Made by a program: the position numbers and the translations under genes | Part shown: positions 16,484 through 25,817 of the stretch, in pieces | Layout: every line of letters starts with the position of its first letter | Numbering within the stretch: the stretch's first letter is position 1 | Assembly (NCBI RefSeq): GCF_015354055.1 | Contig: NZ_JACHTM010000001.1 | Span: 496,001-560,000 of the forward strand | DNA length: 64,000 nt | Direction: 5' to 3' | DNA from: Thermaurantiacus tibetensis | GTDB taxonomy: Bacteria; Pseudomonadota; Alphaproteobacteria; Sphingomonadales; Sphingomonadaceae | Notes under the pieces: generated by a model | Told to the model about the DNA's origin: nothing | Databases searched by the model: none | What the model saw: only the letters and a program-made list of their open reading frames with translations

Positions 16484-16971
16484 GCGCGCATGTCGAGAAG
16501 CCCATCCCCAAGCCCGTGCTCTGGGGCATCGCGGCCATGGTCGCGGCGGTCTTCGCCCTCACGGGAGCGGTTGCCCTCGGCCTGCTCGACCGGCCCAAGC
16601 CGGCAAGCCAGGTGCGCGCCGAGGCCGGGGTGCCGGTCGTTGCCGAGCGGCTGCTCGTCTTCCGCGACCTGCCCGACGGCACGCTCGGCATCTTCGAGGG
16701 CGCGGCGAGCGCGCCCTTCGCTTCGGTCGCCGCCGGCTCGAACGAGGGCTTCGTCCGCGGCGTCATCCGCTCCATGGCGCGCGAACGGCGGATGAAGGGC
16801 GTGGGGCCCGAGGCGCCCTACCGCCTGCGGCTGTGGGGGGACGGCCGCCTCAGCCTCGAGGACGTGGCGACCGGCCGCACCGTCGAGCTCGACAGCTTCG
16901 GGGCGGACAATCGCCGCGCCTTCTGGCGCCTGCTGCCCGGCGCCGCCGAGCTGGCAGGGAAGGGCGCATGA
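16480..16971 (+). CDS. puhC: photosynthetic complex assembly protein PuhC
   Basis: Single-pass membrane protein affecting reaction-centre/LH1 organisation in Rhodobacter. It is 163 residues: a short cytoplasmic N-terminus with [10 protein letters not shown], one helix (about 14-38) and a periplasmic domain starting [14 protein letters not shown], a conserved PuhC block. It is joined to puhB and to the next small gene by ATGA overlaps. Confidence 0.9.
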   Translation: MSAHVEKPIPKPVLWGIAAMVAAVFALTGAVALGLLDRPKPASQVRAEAGVPVVAERLLVFRDLPDGTLGIFEGAASAPFASVAAGSNEGFVRGVIRSMARERRMKGVGPEAPYRLRLWGDGRLSLEDVATGRTVELDSFGADNRRAFWRLLPGAAELAGKGA

Positions 16972-17264
16972 GCCTCCTCTACCCCCGGCGCATCCGGTCC
17001 ATGGCGCGGATCGAGATCGAGCAGTCCGACCAGGCGTTCCATGCGCATGTCGAGCTTGCCGACGGCCTCGAGATCAACCCCGGCGACCGGGTGCGCGTCG
17101 AGGGCGAGCCCATCACCGTGCCCCTCGACAGCCGCATCGTGCTCGAGCGGCCGGCCGTCATCGACCGCGCGTCGGCCGTGGTCCGCGCCTGGACCCGGCT
17201 CGCCGCCCATTTCGACCTCACCGAGCTCTACGAGGTGAGCTTCACGCCCGGGAGACTGTCATGA
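16968..17264 (+). CDS. small conserved PGC protein between puhC and acsF, function unknown
   Basis: A 98-residue soluble protein, mildly acidic, with no signal or membrane segment. It contains a beta-rich stretch ([20 protein letters not shown]) and a C-terminal part rich in aromatic and charged residues ([15 protein letters not shown]). It overlaps both neighbours by ATGA, so it is translated as part of the puh-acsF block, which argues that it is real. A small reading frame at this place is common in alphaproteobacterial PGCs. Its position directly before acsF suggests a role in cyclase function or complex assembly; that is inference. Confidence 0.75.
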   Translation: MSLLYPRRIRSMARIEIEQSDQAFHAHVELADGLEINPGDRVRVEGEPITVPLDSRIVLERPAVIDRASAVVRAWTRLAAHFDLTELYEVSFTPGRLS

Positions 17265-18325
17265 ACGTCCACGCGATCCCGCAGACGCCCGAGGAAACGC
17301 TCGAGATGGCGAAGGCCGATACCGTGCTGTCGCCGCGCTTCTACACCACCGACTTCGAGGCTCTCGACCGCATCGACGTGAGCCCGGTCCGCCGCGAGTG
17401 GGATGCCCTCATTGCCGAGATGGAGAGCGACCCGAACCGGCGGCACTTCCGCCGCGACGCCGGCTTCGAGGGCATCCTCGACGGCCTCCCGCCTGATCTC
17501 CGGCGCGAGTTCATCGACTTCCTCGTCTCCTCGCTCACCGCCGAGTTCTCGGGCTGCGTGCTCTACGCCGAGATCGCCCGGCGGACGAAGAACCCCGACG
17601 TTCGCACGCTGTTCCGGCTACTCTCGCGCGACGAGAGCCGCCACGCCGGGTTCATCAACCACACGCTCAAGGACGCAGGCATCGGCGTGGACCTCTCCTT
17701 CCTCACCAAGTCGAAGAAGTACACGCACTTCGCGCCCAAGTTCATCTTCTACGCCGTCTATCTTTCGGAAAAGATCGGCTATTCGCGCTACATCACCATC
17801 TTCCGCCAGCTGCAGAAGCACCCGGAGCTGCGGTTCCACCCCATCTTCGACTGGTTCGAGCAGTGGTGCAACGACGAGTTCCGCCACGGCGAGGCCTTCG
17901 CGCTCCTCATGCGGTCCGACCCGAAGCTGCTCTCCGGCCACAACAAGCTCTGGATCCGCTTCTTCCTGCTCTCGGTCTACGCGACCATGTATGTCCGCGA
18001 CCACGGTCGCCCGGTCTTCCATGCCGCCCTTGGGCTCGACCCCACGGACTACGACTACCGCGTTTTCCGCATCTGTTCCGAAATCTCGCGCCAGGTGTTC
18101 CCCGTGGAGCTCGACATCGACTCGCCTGCCTTCCGCGCCGGCATGGAGCGCCTGCGGGCGGCAGTCTTCGCCATGCAGGAGGCGGAACGGCGCGGCGGCC
18201 TCTTGGGCTGGCTGGGCCGCAAATGGCACGCCCTCCGGGCCGGGGCCGCGTTCCTTCGCCTCTACCTTCTGCCGGTGAAGCGGCACGCGCTTCCCGCGAC
18301 CACGAGGCTCCAGCCGGCCTGGTAG
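17261..18325 (+). CDS. acsF: aerobic Mg-protoporphyrin IX monomethyl ester cyclase AcsF
   Basis: Oxygen-dependent di-iron enzyme that forms the isocyclic ring E, giving divinyl-protochlorophyllide. It is 354 residues. Two di-iron ExxH motifs are visible: E125-S-R-H128 ([10 protein letters not shown]) and E206-F-R-H209 ([10 protein letters not shown]). No anaerobic cyclase bchE occurs in the window, so pigment synthesis here appears to need oxygen, as expected for an aerobic phototroph. The ATG overlaps the stop of the preceding small gene. Confidence 0.96.
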   Translation: MNVHAIPQTPEETLEMAKADTVLSPRFYTTDFEALDRIDVSPVRREWDALIAEMESDPNRRHFRRDAGFEGILDGLPPDLRREFIDFLVSSLTAEFSGCVLYAEIARRTKNPDVRTLFRLLSRDESRHAGFINHTLKDAGIGVDLSFLTKSKKYTHFAPKFIFYAVYLSEKIGYSRYITIFRQLQKHPELRFHPIFDWFEQWCNDEFRHGEAFALLMRSDPKLLSGHNKLWIRFFLLSVYATMYVRDHGRPVFHAALGLDPTDYDYRVFRICSEISRQVFPVELDIDSPAFRAGMERLRAAVFAMQEAERRGGLLGWLGRKWHALRAGAAFLRLYLLPVKRHALPATTRLQPAW

Positions 18326-18329
18326 CCCC

Positions 18330-19088
18330 ATGGTGGAATTTCTCCTCGCAGCCCTGTTCGTGACGCTGGTCTGGTTCTTCTCGACCGGCGGAATCCTGTG
18401 GCTCAACCGCCTCCCCCGCGAGCTGCACCAGGGCGCGATCGTTGCGGCCATCCCGGCCGCGGCCGCCGCCTTCTGCGGGCATCTCGTCGCAGCCTCGGAG
18501 ACCGGCCCGGCCGCCGCCTATCTCGCCTTCGCATCCGCCATCGTCATCTGGGGCTGGCACGAGATGAGCTTCCTCATGGGCTTCGTGACCGGGCCGGTCC
18601 GCCGGCCGCTCCGCGCCGACGAGACCGGCTTCCGGCGCTTCCTCGCCTCGGCCGGCACCCTCATCCACCACGAGATCGCGCTCGCGCTCACCTTGGCCGC
18701 CATGGCGGCGATGACCTGGGGGGCGCCCAACCAGGTTGGCACGCTCACCTTCGCGCTCCTGTTCGCGATGCGCCTCTCCACCAAGCTCAACATCTTCCTC
18801 GGGGTGTCGAACCTCTCGGCCGAGCTGCTCCCCCCGCACCTCGGCTATCTCCGGAGCCATTTCCGCGTGGCTCCCATGAACCCCCTGTTTCCCGTCTCGG
18901 TGCTTGCGTCGGTCGCCCTCCTTCTCCATCTGGGAGCCAAGGCCGAGGAGACCGGGGCTGCGCTCTTGTTCACCCTCGCGTGTCTCGGCCTCGTCGAGCA
19001 TCTGTTCATGATGCTGCCGGTTCGCGACGCCGACCTCTGGAGATGGGCGGTCCCCCGCCTCGGAGAGACTGAACGGGAAGGACGTTGA
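18330..19088 (+). CDS. puhE: PuhE-type membrane protein (DUF3623)
   Basis: Integral membrane protein of the PGC that modulates bacteriochlorophyll production or complex assembly in Rhodobacter. It is 252 residues with about seven hydrophobic helices. Conserved blocks are [29 protein letters not shown] and [19 protein letters not shown], rich in histidines near the membrane. It starts four bases after the acsF stop and ends just before hemA. The family is recognised from these blocks and from position; the molecular role is unknown. Confidence 0.88.
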   Translation: MVEFLLAALFVTLVWFFSTGGILWLNRLPRELHQGAIVAAIPAAAAAFCGHLVAASETGPAAAYLAFASAIVIWGWHEMSFLMGFVTGPVRRPLRADETGFRRFLASAGTLIHHEIALALTLAAMAAMTWGAPNQVGTLTFALLFAMRLSTKLNIFLGVSNLSAELLPPHLGYLRSHFRVAPMNPLFPVSVLASVALLLHLGAKAEETGAALLFTLACLGLVEHLFMMLPVRDADLWRWAVPRLGETEREGR

Positions 19089-19090
19089 AC

Positions 19091-20311
19091 ATGGACTACG
19101 AAGCCTTCTTCGCGGCCGGGATCGCGGGCCTGAAGGAAGAGGGGCGCTACCGCGTCTTCGCCGACCTCGAGCGGCATCGCGGCGCCTTCCCTCGCGCCAC
19201 CCGCCACACCGGCGCCGGGCCGCAGAAGGTGACCGTGTGGTGCTCGAACGACTATCTTGGCATGGGCCAGCACCCGGACGTGCTTGCCGCCATGCACGAG
19301 GCGATCGACCGCTGCGGCGCCGGCGCCGGCGGCACCCGGAACATCTCGGGCACCAACCACTATCACGTGCTCCTCGAGCAGGAACTGGCCGACCTCCACG
19401 GCAAGGAGGCCGCGCTCCTCTTCACCTCCGGCTATGTCTCGAACTGGGCTGCGCTCTCGACGCTTGCCTCGAAGCTGCCCAACTGCCTCGTGCTCTCCGA
19501 CGCCGGCAACCACGCCTCGATGATCGAGGGCATCCGCCACAGCCGCGCCGAATGCCAGGTCTTCCGGCACAATGACCCGGAAGACCTCGCCCGCCGCCTT
19601 GCCGCTGCCGATCCGGCCCGACCCAAGCTCGTCGCCTTCGAGAGCGTCTACTCGATGGACGGCGACATCGCCCCCATCGCCGAGATCCTCGACGTGTGCG
19701 AAGCATACGGCGCCATGTCCTACATCGACGAGGTGCACGCCGTCGGCCTCTACGGGCCGCGGGGCGGCGGCATCGCCGAGCGCGAGGGGCTCATGCACCG
19801 CATCACGGTCATCGAGGGCACGCTCGGCAAGGCCTTCGGCGTGGTCGGCGGCTACATCGCCGGCTCGGCGGCGATGTGCGATTTCGTGCGCAGCTTCGCC
19901 TCGGGCTTCATCTTCACGACGGCCCTTCCGCCGGCCGTGGCTGCCGGGGCCATCGCCTCGATCCGCCACCTGAAGCGCAGCAACGCCGAGCGCGAAGCGC
20001 ACCAGGCCCGGGTGGCCAAGGTGCGCGCCCGCCTCAAGGCCATCGGCATCCCCATGCTCGACAACCCGAGCCACATCATTCCCGTCATGGTCGGGGACCC
20101 GCGCCACACCAAGATGATCTCCGACTGGCTGCTCGACACCCACGGCATCTACATCCAGCCGATCAACTACCCGACGGTGCCGAAGGGCACCGAACGGCTG
20201 CGGATCACGCCCTCTCCGGTCCACACCGACGAGGACATCGACCAGCTGGTCGACGCGCTGTCCGAAATCTGGTCGCGCTGCGCGCTCGCCCGGGTGCCCG
20301 CCGCAGCCTGA
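19091..20311 (+). CDS. hemA: 5-aminolevulinate synthase
   Basis: PLP enzyme condensing glycine and succinyl-CoA to 5-aminolevulinate, the first step of tetrapyrrole synthesis in alphaproteobacteria (Shemin route). It is 406 residues from ATG 19091, which has GGAAGGA eight bases upstream; a TTG two codons earlier overlaps the puhE stop and is less likely. The Schiff-base lysine is K247 in EGTLGKAFG, and [12 protein letters not shown] holds the PLP-binding Asp. As the last gene of the bchF operon it provides precursor in step with the pigment enzymes. There may be a second, housekeeping copy elsewhere in the genome. Confidence 0.96.
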   Translation: MDYEAFFAAGIAGLKEEGRYRVFADLERHRGAFPRATRHTGAGPQKVTVWCSNDYLGMGQHPDVLAAMHEAIDRCGAGAGGTRNISGTNHYHVLLEQELADLHGKEAALLFTSGYVSNWAALSTLASKLPNCLVLSDAGNHASMIEGIRHSRAECQVFRHNDPEDLARRLAAADPARPKLVAFESVYSMDGDIAPIAEILDVCEAYGAMSYIDEVHAVGLYGPRGGGIAEREGLMHRITVIEGTLGKAFGVVGGYIAGSAAMCDFVRSFASGFIFTTALPPAVAAGAIASIRHLKRSNAEREAHQARVAKVRARLKAIGIPMLDNPSHIIPVMVGDPRHTKMISDWLLDTHGIYIQPINYPTVPKGTERLRITPSPVHTDEDIDQLVDALSEIWSRCALARVPAAA

Positions 20312-20376
20312 GCTTCACTCCGGGCAAGCCGCAACCGCACTTGTCCTGACCTGGCGGGGCAGGCAGAGGCCGGGTC

Positions 20377-22191
20377 GTGGGGACGATCGTCGAGCTCTGG
20401 ACGGGCTTTCTCGCCGAGCACGGCGATGTCGTCGGGCTCCTGCTCATGGTGGGGCTTCTCGCCGCCTTCGCAGCCGAGCGCCTGCCCCCCGTCGTCATCG
20501 CCGTGACGGGCGTCGCGCTCTTCATCCTCCTCGGCTTCCTTGACACGCGGACGGCGCTTGCTGCCTTCGGCAACCCGGCGCCCATCACCATCGCCGCCAT
20601 GTTCATCCTCTCGGCGGCCCTCATCCGCACCGGCGCGATCGAGGCCGTCACCACCCGGATCCTCGGCCGCGCCAGGGCGCATCCGCGCCGGGCGCTGGCG
20701 GAAGTCTATGGCGGGACCGCCGCCGCGAGCGCCTTCCTCAACAACACTCCCATCGTCATTCTCGGAGTCCCGATCCTCCGGCGCCTTGCCGCCGCACGGG
20801 ACATTCCGGTGACCCGCCTCCTCATTCCGCTTTCCTACATCTCGATCCTGGGCGGCACGGTCACGCTCATCGGCACCTCGACCAATCTCCTCGTCGATGG
20901 CGTAGCACGCGATCTCGGCCAGCCGGCCTTCGGCATCTTCGAGATCACGGGGGTTGGCCTCATCGCGCTGGCCGCGGGCGCCCTCGGGCTCGTGGTCCTG
21001 GGGCCCCTGCTCCTGCCCGCGCGGGCCGGCTCGGTGCTCGAGGCCGCGTCAAGCCAGGTCATGCTGTCGGAGATCGAGGTCGGCGAGACCTGCGAGTGGA
21101 TCGGGCGGAGGGCAGGGGGGATCCCGGGTCTCAACCGCTCCGAGGTGAGGCTGGTGGGGCTGAAGCGCGGCGGCCAGCTCCTCCGTTCCGATCTCGGCCA
21201 TGAGATCATCCAGCCCGGCGATCGGCTGGTCATCCGTGCCGCGCCCCAGGAGCTTGCCGGCCTGCTGCGCCAGAAGGGCACGACCGTTGGCCTCAAGGGC
21301 GTGGGAGACGCGGGTCTTTCGCTCGTCCAGCGCGGCGAGAGCGATGGCCACCTTGTCGAAGTGACGGTTGGCCCTGCCCATCCCTCGATCGGCCAACCCC
21401 TGCAGCAGATCCCGTTCCTCAACCGGCTCAACGTCCGCCTCGTCGGAGTGGAGCGCGACGGCCACGAGCCGGGGCCAGACCTTCCTTCGGTCCGCATCCG
21501 GCCCGGGGACCGGCTCCTGGTGCTCGCCGGGCAGGATGCCCAGCGCGAACTTCGCGCCAACCCCAACCTTCTTGGCCTGACAGCCGCCCGGCCGCAGCCC
21601 TTCCGCCGCGCCAAGGCGCCGATCGCGATCGCGGCCTTCGCGGGCGCCATCTTGCTCGCGGCAACCGGCGTCACCGACATCACGACGGCCGCGATCCTTG
21701 CCGTCGGCATCGTGCTCGCCACCCGCTGCCTCGGCCCGGAGGAAGCCTGGTCCTCGCTCGATGGCAACGTGCTCGTGCTCATCTTCGCCATGCTCGCCAT
21801 CGGCTCGGCGCTTGCCGAGGCGGGCAGCATTCGCCTGCTCGTCAGCCTCGTCATGCCGCTCCTCGAGCACGCCTCGCCCTTCCTCGTGCTCGTCGGAGTC
21901 TATGCGCTGACTTCGCTCTTGACCGAGCTCGTCACCAACAACGCGGTGGCCGTGCTCATGCCGCCGCTCGTCGTCGGGCTGGCCGACGCCCTGGGCCTCG
22001 ACGCCCGCCCGCTCATCGTCGCCGTGATGTTCGGGGCCTCGGCAAGCTTCGCGACGCCCATCGGCTACCAGACCAACACCATCGTCTACGCAGCCGCCGA
22101 CTACCGGTTCAACGACTTCCTGCGGATCGGCATCCCCATGAACGTGATCGTGGGTCTTGCCACCTGCTGGGCCATCACGCGCTTCTTCTGA
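20377..22191 (+). CDS. SLC13/DASS-type transporter with two RCK_C (TrkA-C) domains
   Basis: Inner-membrane permease of the divalent anion:Na+ symporter type. It is 604 residues: an N-terminal membrane half (about 15-215) with ASAFLNNTPIVI and GGTVTLIGTSTNLLVDG, two regulatory TrkA-C domains (about 225-310 and 325-400), and a second membrane half with SLLTELVTNNAVAVLMPP. The NTP/SNT motifs are those of the SLC13 family; the substrate cannot be read from sequence. The start is GTG 20377, 65 bases after hemA, with a weak ribosome site. It is not a usual PGC member and sits where the bchF and puf halves meet, convergent with pufC. Confidence 0.85.
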   Translation: MGTIVELWTGFLAEHGDVVGLLLMVGLLAAFAAERLPPVVIAVTGVALFILLGFLDTRTALAAFGNPAPITIAAMFILSAALIRTGAIEAVTTRILGRARAHPRRALAEVYGGTAAASAFLNNTPIVILGVPILRRLAAARDIPVTRLLIPLSYISILGGTVTLIGTSTNLLVDGVARDLGQPAFGIFEITGVGLIALAAGALGLVVLGPLLLPARAGSVLEAASSQVMLSEIEVGETCEWIGRRAGGIPGLNRSEVRLVGLKRGGQLLRSDLGHEIIQPGDRLVIRAAPQELAGLLRQKGTTVGLKGVGDAGLSLVQRGESDGHLVEVTVGPAHPSIGQPLQQIPFLNRLNVRLVGVERDGHEPGPDLPSVRIRPGDRLLVLAGQDAQRELRANPNLLGLTAARPQPFRRAKAPIAIAAFAGAILLAATGVTDITTAAILAVGIVLATRCLGPEEAWSSLDGNVLVLIFAMLAIGSALAEAGSIRLLVSLVMPLLEHASPFLVLVGVYALTSLLTELVTNNAVAVLMPPLVVGLADALGLDARPLIVAVMFGASASFATPIGYQTNTIVYAAADYRFNDFLRIGIPMNVIVGLATCWAITRFF

Positions 22192-22204
22192 CCTCGAAAC
22201 GAAG

Positions 22205-22225
22205 GGGGCGCCCGAGGGGCGCCCC
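22205..22225. terminator. hairpin between convergent transporter and pufC genes
   Basis: An eight-base perfect stem GGGGCGCC / GGCGCCCC with a five-base loop lies between the two stop codons. There is no T run on either side, so it is probably a mixed or weak terminator, or a transcript-end stabiliser, serving both directions. Confidence 0.6.
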
Positions 22226-22253
22226 GTGAAGCGAAGGATGGCGCGTCCGGGTG

Positions 22254-23342
22254 TCAGCCCGCCGGCTGTGCGGGTGCCGATGCCAAGACCGGCGCTGGAA
22301 TGCGGGCGAGTTCGGGGAAGGTGTCGATCATCCGGATTCCGCCGAGCGGCTTGTTCTGGCCGGCGTGGCAGGTCGTGCAGTTCACCTTGAAGGGATCGCC
22401 CTCGGGCCCCAAGCGATTCGCCGGAAACACCGACGTCAGCGGCGTAATGTAGTTCTCGTTGATGTCGCGGACCATGCGGATCCCGTACCAGGAGATCGCC
22501 CGCTGTGCGCTCGAGTTCGTCCAGTCCGCGAAGTTGTGCGTGTTGTGGCAGAAGGTGCAGTTGACCCCGAGGGAGTCGGACATGTGCATCATGAGGCCAT
22601 AGGTCTGCTCGGTGGCGGCGAGGCTTGCCCCCTGCCTGCCGGCCGGCGGGTAGGCGGAAAGGCCGCCGACACGGATGGTCCGCTCGGTGGGATCGGCCTG
22701 CTTCAGATAGGTGGTGAAGGGGTCGTAGGGGAGGGACGAGTACACGACCGCCATCTTGTCGGGGTTGTTCTGCCCGAACGTGTTGCCCGTGATGCCCATC
22801 CTGACCTTGGCGTCCGGGTCGATCGTCCAGTAGTTTGCCGGCACCGGACGGCCGCGGTGGCAGGTGTAGCAGGTCACCCCGGTCTTCTGGACGTGCCCGG
22901 TCCAGTTGACGTTGATGGCCCGGTTCATCTGGAGCATCTTGCGGGCCACGACCTTGGTGTAGACCTCGTCGGAGGCCATGTTCTCGGGGTTGTGGCAGTA
23001 GTTGCAGCCGCCGTTCTCGACCGAGCCCTCGGGCGAGACCCAGGCCGTGATGGCCACCATCAGCCGGTTGAACTCGTCCGTCGTGAGGTCGCCGAGCACC
23101 TGCACATTCTCGTAGAAGTCGCCCGCCTTCTCGGCATCCGGGCTCCGGTCCGGCTCCCAGTCGCGGTAGCCTTCGTCGGGGATGACGTAGGGGCCGGGCA
23201 GGCTCGCCTTCTCAGCGATCTGCACCATGCCAGTCCCGCGGTAGCCGCTCTGCTCGATCTTCTTCGGGCCGACCTCGCAGGCGGCGAGGAGGAGGGGGAG
23301 GCCGGTGAGCAGGCCGGCCTTCGCGAGCGTACTGGGTGTCAT
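22254..23342 (-). CDS. pufC: reaction-centre tetrahaem cytochrome c subunit PufC
   Basis: Periplasmic cytochrome that re-reduces the photo-oxidised special pair. It is 362 residues. The signal peptide ends in a lipobox LLLAAC with C22 as the lipidated cysteine. There are four haem sites, CNYCH, CYTCH, CTFCH and CTTCH, with methionine-rich helices before them. The ATG overlaps the pufM stop. Many Sphingomonadales lack pufC, so its presence here is informative for placement. It is the last gene of the bchC-to-pufC transcript. Confidence 0.96.
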   Translation of the reverse strand: MTPSTLAKAGLLTGLPLLLAACEVGPKKIEQSGYRGTGMVQIAEKASLPGPYVIPDEGYRDWEPDRSPDAEKAGDFYENVQVLGDLTTDEFNRLMVAITAWVSPEGSVENGGCNYCHNPENMASDEVYTKVVARKMLQMNRAINVNWTGHVQKTGVTCYTCHRGRPVPANYWTIDPDAKVRMGITGNTFGQNNPDKMAVVYSSLPYDPFTTYLKQADPTERTIRVGGLSAYPPAGRQGASLAATEQTYGLMMHMSDSLGVNCTFCHNTHNFADWTNSSAQRAISWYGIRMVRDINENYITPLTSVFPANRLGPEGDPFKVNCTTCHAGQNKPLGGIRMIDTFPELARIPAPVLASAPAQPAG

Positions 23343-24307
23343 TGGGCAGTCCCCTGCGCAAGGAGCGGATCGACCGTGCCGGTCGGCGGGTAGGCGGGCG
23401 CGAACTTGTGGTCGACGGCCCAGAGATACCAGTTGTCGACGACCGTGCCGGTCAAGAGGATGCCGATCCCGCCCGTCAGTGTCGTCAGCACCGCAAACCA
23501 CCAGGCCCAGCGATGGATCGATTCCATGCTGGCGTTGAAGCCCATGGTCCAGCGCCAGAACAATGCGGCACGTTCGCTCGCCGTGCCCCGGTCCATGATC
23601 TGCTCGATCTCGCGGTCGCCGCCATAGCGGGTGACGGCGAGGATGGTTGCCCCGTGCATCGCGAACAGAAGCGTGGAGCCGTAGAGGAAGACGATCGAGA
23701 GGGCGTGGAACGGGTTGTAGAAGAAGTTCCCGTAGCGAATGGAGAGCGCTGCGGTCCAGTCGAGGTGGGGGAAGATGCCGAACGGCACCGCTTCCGACCA
23801 GCTTCCCATGAGGATCGGCCGGAAGAAGCCGAGGGAGAGGTAGAGGAAGATGGCGGATGCGAAGGCCCAGGCGACGTGGGTGCCCATGCCGAGGCGGCGG
23901 GCGCGGACATAGGTGCGGGCCCACCAGAGGAGGATCGAGGCGGTGAGGAAGAACCCGGCGATCAGCCACCAGCCGCCCTTGTCGAGCGGCGGGATGGAGA
24001 GGCCGTATTCCGGCCCGGGCGGCTCAAGCGACAGCCAGAAGAGCTGGCGGACGAACTGGACCGGGTCCCAGTTGACCGAGGCCCACATGTTGAGGCCGAT
24101 GATCTCGAAGGCGATGAAGCCGCAGACGATGGAGGCAAGCCCGAGCCGGCCGAGGTAGAAGGGGCCGATCTGGGCGTTGCCCAGCTTGCCCATGAGCGTG
24201 TTGTGGACGGCGCCGCTGCCGATCCGCTCGTCATCGCCCGGCGGAAGCGGGACGACGTGGCCCGGCCCCACCACCTGGATCTGGGTGAAGATGTTCTGGT
24301 AGCCCAT
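23339..24307 (-). CDS. pufM: photosynthetic reaction centre M subunit
   Basis: One of the two membrane core subunits binding bacteriochlorophyll, bacteriopheophytin, quinone and the non-haem iron. It is 322 residues with five membrane helices. The helix D region [22 protein letters not shown] has the special-pair and iron histidines, and further iron ligands lie in [10 protein letters not shown]. The start has GGAGGGA just upstream. The C-terminal tail [14 protein letters not shown] is of the extended type found with PufC-containing centres. Confidence 0.97.
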   Translation of the reverse strand: MGYQNIFTQIQVVGPGHVVPLPPGDDERIGSGAVHNTLMGKLGNAQIGPFYLGRLGLASIVCGFIAFEIIGLNMWASVNWDPVQFVRQLFWLSLEPPGPEYGLSIPPLDKGGWWLIAGFFLTASILLWWARTYVRARRLGMGTHVAWAFASAIFLYLSLGFFRPILMGSWSEAVPFGIFPHLDWTAALSIRYGNFFYNPFHALSIVFLYGSTLLFAMHGATILAVTRYGGDREIEQIMDRGTASERAALFWRWTMGFNASMESIHRWAWWFAVLTTLTGGIGILLTGTVVDNWYLWAVDHKFAPAYPPTGTVDPLLAQGTAQ

Positions 24308-24319
24308 CGAAGTCCCTCC

Positions 24320-25144
24320 TCAGTTCCAGATCGGCAGGTCGAGCCACCACGACCACCACTCGGGCCAGCCGCGGGTCCAGAACGGGCCGCTGATGATGAT
24401 GCACACCGCGCTCCAGAAGCCGGCGTTGAGCGCGAGGATGAGCCCGAGGCGATGGATGCCGAGCGTGCCAACCGAGTAACCGATCATGTCCTGGAAGAAC
24501 ATGTCCTCGTGCTCGGACCCCTTCACCGTCTCGCCCTTGGCCGGGTTGGCGGCCGACAGGATAAGCGAGCCGTGGAGCGACAGCGCGAGCGTCGTCGTGA
24601 AGAAGAACGACACCGCGATCATGTGCGCCGGGTTGTAGTGGAAGTGGAGATACTGGTAGCCGACGTTCGACACCCAGTCGAGGTGACTGAAGATGCCGTA
24701 GGGAAAGCCGTGACCCCAGGCGCCCAAGAGCAGCGGGCGAAAGACCACGAGGGTGACGTAGGCGAAGATGGCGACTCCGAAGGCGAAAGGCACATGGTAG
24801 CCCATGCCCAGCTTTCGGCAGATCTCGACTTCCCGGAGGGCCCAGGAGACGAAGGCGCCGATGGCGCAGATCGTGATGATCTGCCACAGGCCCCCTTCCT
24901 GGAGCGGCGCAAGGCCGAGCCCGTATTTGAGATCCGGTGGCTCGATGGAGATGAGCCAGGGGTTCCACGTCGGGCCGATGGCGGCGCCGTAGAGGATAAG
25001 CGCGGTCCCGAGCGAAGCGAAGAACAGCGTGGTGACGCCGAAGAAGCCGACGTAGAAGGGTCCGACCCAGAAGTCGAACAGGTCGCCGCCGATCAGCGTG
25101 CCGCCGCGCACCCGGTATTTCCGTTCGAAGCTGAGGAGCGCCAT
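24320..25144 (-). CDS. pufL: photosynthetic reaction centre L subunit
   Basis: Core partner of PufM carrying the active electron-transfer branch. It is 274 residues, begins [20 protein letters not shown] as is standard for PufL, and has five helices. [22 protein letters not shown] holds the special-pair and iron-binding histidines, and IGTLGIHR-type [10 protein letters not shown] the QB/iron side. The end [15 protein letters not shown] is typical. It is separated from pufA by about 100 bases containing a strong hairpin. Confidence 0.97.
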   Translation of the reverse strand: MALLSFERKYRVRGGTLIGGDLFDFWVGPFYVGFFGVTTLFFASLGTALILYGAAIGPTWNPWLISIEPPDLKYGLGLAPLQEGGLWQIITICAIGAFVSWALREVEICRKLGMGYHVPFAFGVAIFAYVTLVVFRPLLLGAWGHGFPYGIFSHLDWVSNVGYQYLHFHYNPAHMIAVSFFFTTTLALSLHGSLILSAANPAKGETVKGSEHEDMFFQDMIGYSVGTLGIHRLGLILALNAGFWSAVCIIISGPFWTRGWPEWWSWWLDLPIWN

Positions 25145-25161
25145 GGTAAAGTTCCTCCGAG

Positions 25162-25189
25162 CTGGCCGGCTGCCTCGGCAGCCGGCCAG
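25162..25189 (-). promoter_or_regulatory. pufA-pufL intercistronic hairpin
   Basis: A perfect 12-base stem (CTGGCCGGCTGC / GCAGCCGGCCAG) with a 4-base loop lies in the 100-base gap after pufA. In Rhodobacter a hairpin at this same place protects the pufBA segment of the message from 3' decay, so that LH1 subunits are made in excess over L and M. The position and strength match; the effect here is inferred. Confidence 0.75.
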
Positions 25190-25246
25190 TCGTTCATGTG
25201 GTTCGGGGGTGTGCGGGCGTGCCCTCGAGCCCTGCCCGCGCGCCCG

Positions 25247-25432
25247 TTACCCCAGTCGCGTGTCCGGGGCCGACGTGGTCACGGCGGCCGTCGTCGTCCG
25301 CGGTCCCTCGAGCCAGTTGAACCGGCTGGTGCTCAGCAGGATGAAGTGGATGAGGAGCGCGAGGACGAACAGGAACACGAACAGGGCCGTGAGCGTCCGC
25401 TGCGGCGGAAAGAGTTGCCAGATCTTCCACAT
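25247..25432 (-). CDS. pufA: light-harvesting 1 alpha subunit
   Basis: A 61-residue single-helix antenna polypeptide that, with PufB, forms the LH1 ring. The [14 protein letters not shown] start and the helix (about 14-35) with its bacteriochlorophyll-binding His in [16 protein letters not shown] are the hallmarks of LH1 alpha. A threonine-rich C-terminal extension of about 15 residues follows. It follows pufB by 12 bases. Confidence 0.96.
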   Translation of the reverse strand: MWKIWQLFPPQRTLTALFVFLFVLALLIHFILLSTSRFNWLEGPRTTTAAVTTSAPDTRLG

Positions 25433-25444
25433 GTCTGAAGCCTC

Positions 25445-25681
25445 CTACGCCTTGGGCGCGGGCGTCGCAGTGCCCGCCAGTTGCTGTTCCACCTTGACCG
25501 CCGTGTAACCCTGCGGGCCCGGCAGCCACGGACGCCACTGCCACACCAGGAAGTGGGCGATGACAGCGATAGCCGTGAAGATCAGGAAGCTGGTCATGAA
25601 GATCCCGTGGAACTCCCTGGCCTCCTGGTCGGTGAGGTAGCTCGAGGTCCGGGCCCGGTCGGGCCCATCCATGTTTGCCAT
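25445..25681 (-). CDS. pufB: light-harvesting 1 beta subunit
   Basis: A 78-residue LH1 beta polypeptide. The pattern [17 protein letters not shown], then helix and [12 protein letters not shown], contains the two conserved histidines; the second binds bacteriochlorophyll. ATG 25681 has AAGGAG eight bases upstream, and a GTG one codon earlier is unlikely. It has a longer C-terminal tail ([25 protein letters not shown]) than the roughly 50-residue Rhodobacter form. No pufQ-like frame lies between it and bchZ. Confidence 0.96.
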   Translation of the reverse strand: MANMDGPDRARTSSYLTDQEAREFHGIFMTSFLIFTAIAVIAHFLVWQWRPWLPGPQGYTAVKVEQQLAGTATPAPKA

Positions 25682-25726
25682 CACTCTTCTCCTTCAACAC
25701 GCGATGAGGGGCACGCCGCCCCCGTC

Positions 25727-25750
25727 ATCAGCCCGGCATGCCGGACTGAT
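25727..25750 (-). promoter_or_regulatory. 24-base inverted repeat in the bchZ-pufB gap
   Basis: A near-perfect palindrome (one mismatched pair, C25732/A25745) centred on CCGGCATGCCGG, in the 136-base space between the bchZ stop and pufB. The puf genes are read from the long bchC transcript and possibly from a local promoter; this element could be an operator or an RNA hairpin separating bchZ from the much more abundant puf message. I see no PpsR-type TGT-N12-ACA box in this gap. Confidence 0.45.
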
Positions 25751-25817
25751 CTCCTGGCGCCCGCACATGGGCGCGGTTCCGTTCCGCCCGGGGGCGGGAA
25801 GCTCGGGCTCGCCGGCC

